From assembly GCA_021648365.1 (NCBI GenBank), contig JAKISY010000073.1:1-23733 (forward strand): 23,733 nucleotides of DNA, given 5' to 3'. Source of the DNA: Verrucomicrobiales bacterium. GTDB taxonomy: Bacteria > Verrucomicrobiota > Verrucomicrobiia > Verrucomicrobiales > DEV007. The notes under the pieces are model-generated. The model was not told where the DNA came from. It ran no database searches and saw only the letters and a list, made by a program, of their open reading frames with translations. Numbering within the stretch: the stretch's first letter is position 1; every line of letters starts with the position of its first letter. Positions 22,935 to 23,733 of this stretch are shown here, piece after piece. The position numbers and the translations under genes were made by a program.

Positions 22935-23396
22935 TCATATTAGGGGGCGAGTTGACTTTAACAGGGCGATAGCCGCCGTTGAATGGCGGTTATAATGCTC
23001 AAATGCAGTGGCCAGTGGCTTAAACTCGGGCGGGATCAACGCAAGCAATGCGTTGCGCAGCAAGGCGAGATTGAAAGCCGCTTTTGGGGTGCGCAAACGG
23101 GTGGCGTCTTCGCGCCACAGGGTAGCATCACGTCTCCAGTGATTCTTGTTTTCCACACTCCAATGCCCTCTACCAAGCCGCTCCAAATGCTCTGCGCTAG
23201 CTTGGTGATCATCAAGGCTGGTAATAAAATAACGAGTATCTATTGTTACTTTCCCCGTTTTTTTATTGGTCGATTTGCGATAAATACTCACCACTCTACG
23301 TGAATAAGGCATGCCGCAACTTTCAGCCTCCATCTCGGCAATCCTAAGTTCACGAATATCTATGCGCCCATGCCCTATTTCGGGGGGCGTGGTCAA
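22935..23396 (-). CDS. ISAs1 transposase, C-terminal half (frameshifted)
   Basis: 153 codons carrying the second half of an ISAs1 DDE transposase: GHGRIDIREL near the start (the conserved HGRIE-R block), YFITSLDDHQASAEHLERLG, and GHWSVENKNHWRRDATLWRE, in which the Glu of HWxxEN is the final catalytic acid. NLALLRNALLAL follows as usual. The apparent TTG start at 23396 is not a natural gene start: the frame simply takes over from the N-terminal half in the -1 frame across a C6T5 run. The two halves are broken by a single frameshift or are joined by ribosomal slippage. Confidence 0.8.
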   Translation of the reverse strand: MTTPPEIGHGRIDIRELRIAEMEAESCGMPYSRRVVSIYRKSTNKKTGKVTIDTRYFITSLDDHQASAEHLERLGRGHWSVENKNHWRRDATLWREDATRLRTPKAAFNLALLRNALLALIPPEFKPLATAFEHYNRHSTAAIALLKSTRPLI

Positions 23397-23733
23397 AAAG
23401 GGGGGAGCCCATCGAGGCGTTGACTGGCCAATTTGGCGATACTGGGTTGATTATCCTTGAGTGCGATAAAATAATCACCTCCACTTTCAACGATGACGCG
23501 GGCTGTCTTTTTTTGACAATGTAGGGCATCCGCGGTTACCACTGTGCCATCGAGCGAGGGGGAGGTTTGTCCCAGCAAATTCCGAGCTTCAGGCATCTCG
23601 CATTCGTCTTTCCCTCCATTATAAGCTGCCATGGATACAGGCGCGCCGTTCTCATGATGACAGAGAGTGATGATTCCCCCCTTGAACGCACCGACGCACT
23701 TACCGTCAATAGCCAAGCTACGTGGCAAAGCAT
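23393..23733 (-). CDS. ISAs1 transposase, N-terminal/central part (runs off the window)
   Basis: The frame is open to the right edge, so the true start is outside. It contains SLAIDGKCVGAFKGG with the first catalytic Asp of the DDE triad, the VTADALHCQKKTARVIVESG block with the second Asp, and DYFIALKDNQPSI, all standard for ISAs1/H-repeat transposases. It ends at a TGA (23393-23395) right after the run CCCCCCTTTTT. In the reading frame this is CCC CCT TTT TGA, and slipping back one base at CCT TTT would join it to the C-terminal frame. Classical ISAs1 elements have one uninterrupted gene. Confidence 0.8.
   Translation of the reverse strand, partial: ALPRSLAIDGKCVGAFKGGIITLCHHENGAPVSMAAYNGGKDECEMPEARNLLGQTSPSLDGTVVTADALHCQKKTARVIVESGGDYFIALKDNQPSIAKLASQRLDGLPPF

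Larger units (their letters stand above)
22914..23733 (-). mobile_element. Partial ISAs1-family insertion sequence
   Basis: The transposase halves described below belong to the ISAs1 family. The element's end distal to the transposase start is probably at the CAGGGCG sequence beginning at 22914, 21 nt past the transposase stop, since ISAs1 terminal repeats commonly begin CAGGG. The other end lies beyond the window, so the inverted repeat and target duplication cannot be confirmed. A second CAGGGCG at 22962 lies inside the transposase frame and cannot be the terminus if the frame is intact. Confidence 0.75.

Noticed and set aside
1..23733. CRISPR array, tRNA, rRNA, prophage or defence genes
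   Set aside because: No regularly spaced repeats, cloverleaf-like sequences, phage structural genes or recognised defence proteins were seen on either strand.

Overview
The window looks like the chromosome of a heterotrophic, probably marine or aquatic, member of the Verrucomicrobiota (PVC group). The clearest marker is the 868-residue secreted protein at 4974-7580, which joins a dehydrogenase-like beta-propeller, HEAT-like repeats and a C-terminal CxxCH haem domain, an architecture characteristic of Planctomycetes and Verrucomicrobia. Gram-negative features (signal peptides, an outer-membrane porin, periplasmic di-haem cytochrome) agree. Base composition is moderate. No tRNA, rRNA or CRISPR array is visible.

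Layout. 1-156: tail of an unidentified plus-strand gene. 244-3586: an inorganic-carbon module, with a minus-strand operon of a SulP anion transporter followed by a beta-carbonic anhydrase, and a divergent NhaR-type LysR regulator with a palindromic T-N11-A box beside its start. 3626-7580: a phosphate-porin-like outer-membrane protein divergent from the PVC-type cytochrome protein. 7603-13584: a tight five-gene minus-strand operon (iron alcohol dehydrogenase, aldehyde dehydrogenase, two short-chain dehydrogenases, XylD-type sugar-acid dehydratase) whose first four genes overlap by 1-4 nt. It is divergent from an AraC regulator (13756-14652), which is followed by a secreted clan GH-A glycosidase (14759-16381). 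16440-18931: an unusual 482-residue di-haem cytochrome c divergent from OxyR, with a perfect 8-bp dyad between them. 18947-19816: a 5'-truncated membrane transporter remnant. 20029-20991: a secreted alpha/beta-hydrolase that appears to lack its catalytic acid. 21235-22350: a DEAD-box RNA helicase. 22766-22900: a possible small gene. 22914 to the right edge: an ISAs1-family insertion sequence with a frameshifted transposase.

How the parts work together. The middle block reads as a sugar-catabolism locus: the glycosidase would release a sugar, one short-chain dehydrogenase could oxidise it to a lactone or acid, the XylD-like enzyme would dehydrate the acid to a 2-keto-3-deoxy acid, and the second short-chain dehydrogenase, the aldehyde dehydrogenase and the iron alcohol dehydrogenase would handle the downstream keto-acid and short aldehyde. 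No lactonase, aldolase, hydrolase or sugar importer is present, so the pathway must be finished elsewhere and the sugar is not fixed by the sequence. The OxyR/di-haem block is a candidate peroxide-response pair. The SulP/carbonic anhydrase/NhaR block is a candidate sodium-linked bicarbonate uptake module. Family identifications rest on motifs read by eye and memory of families; no database search was run.
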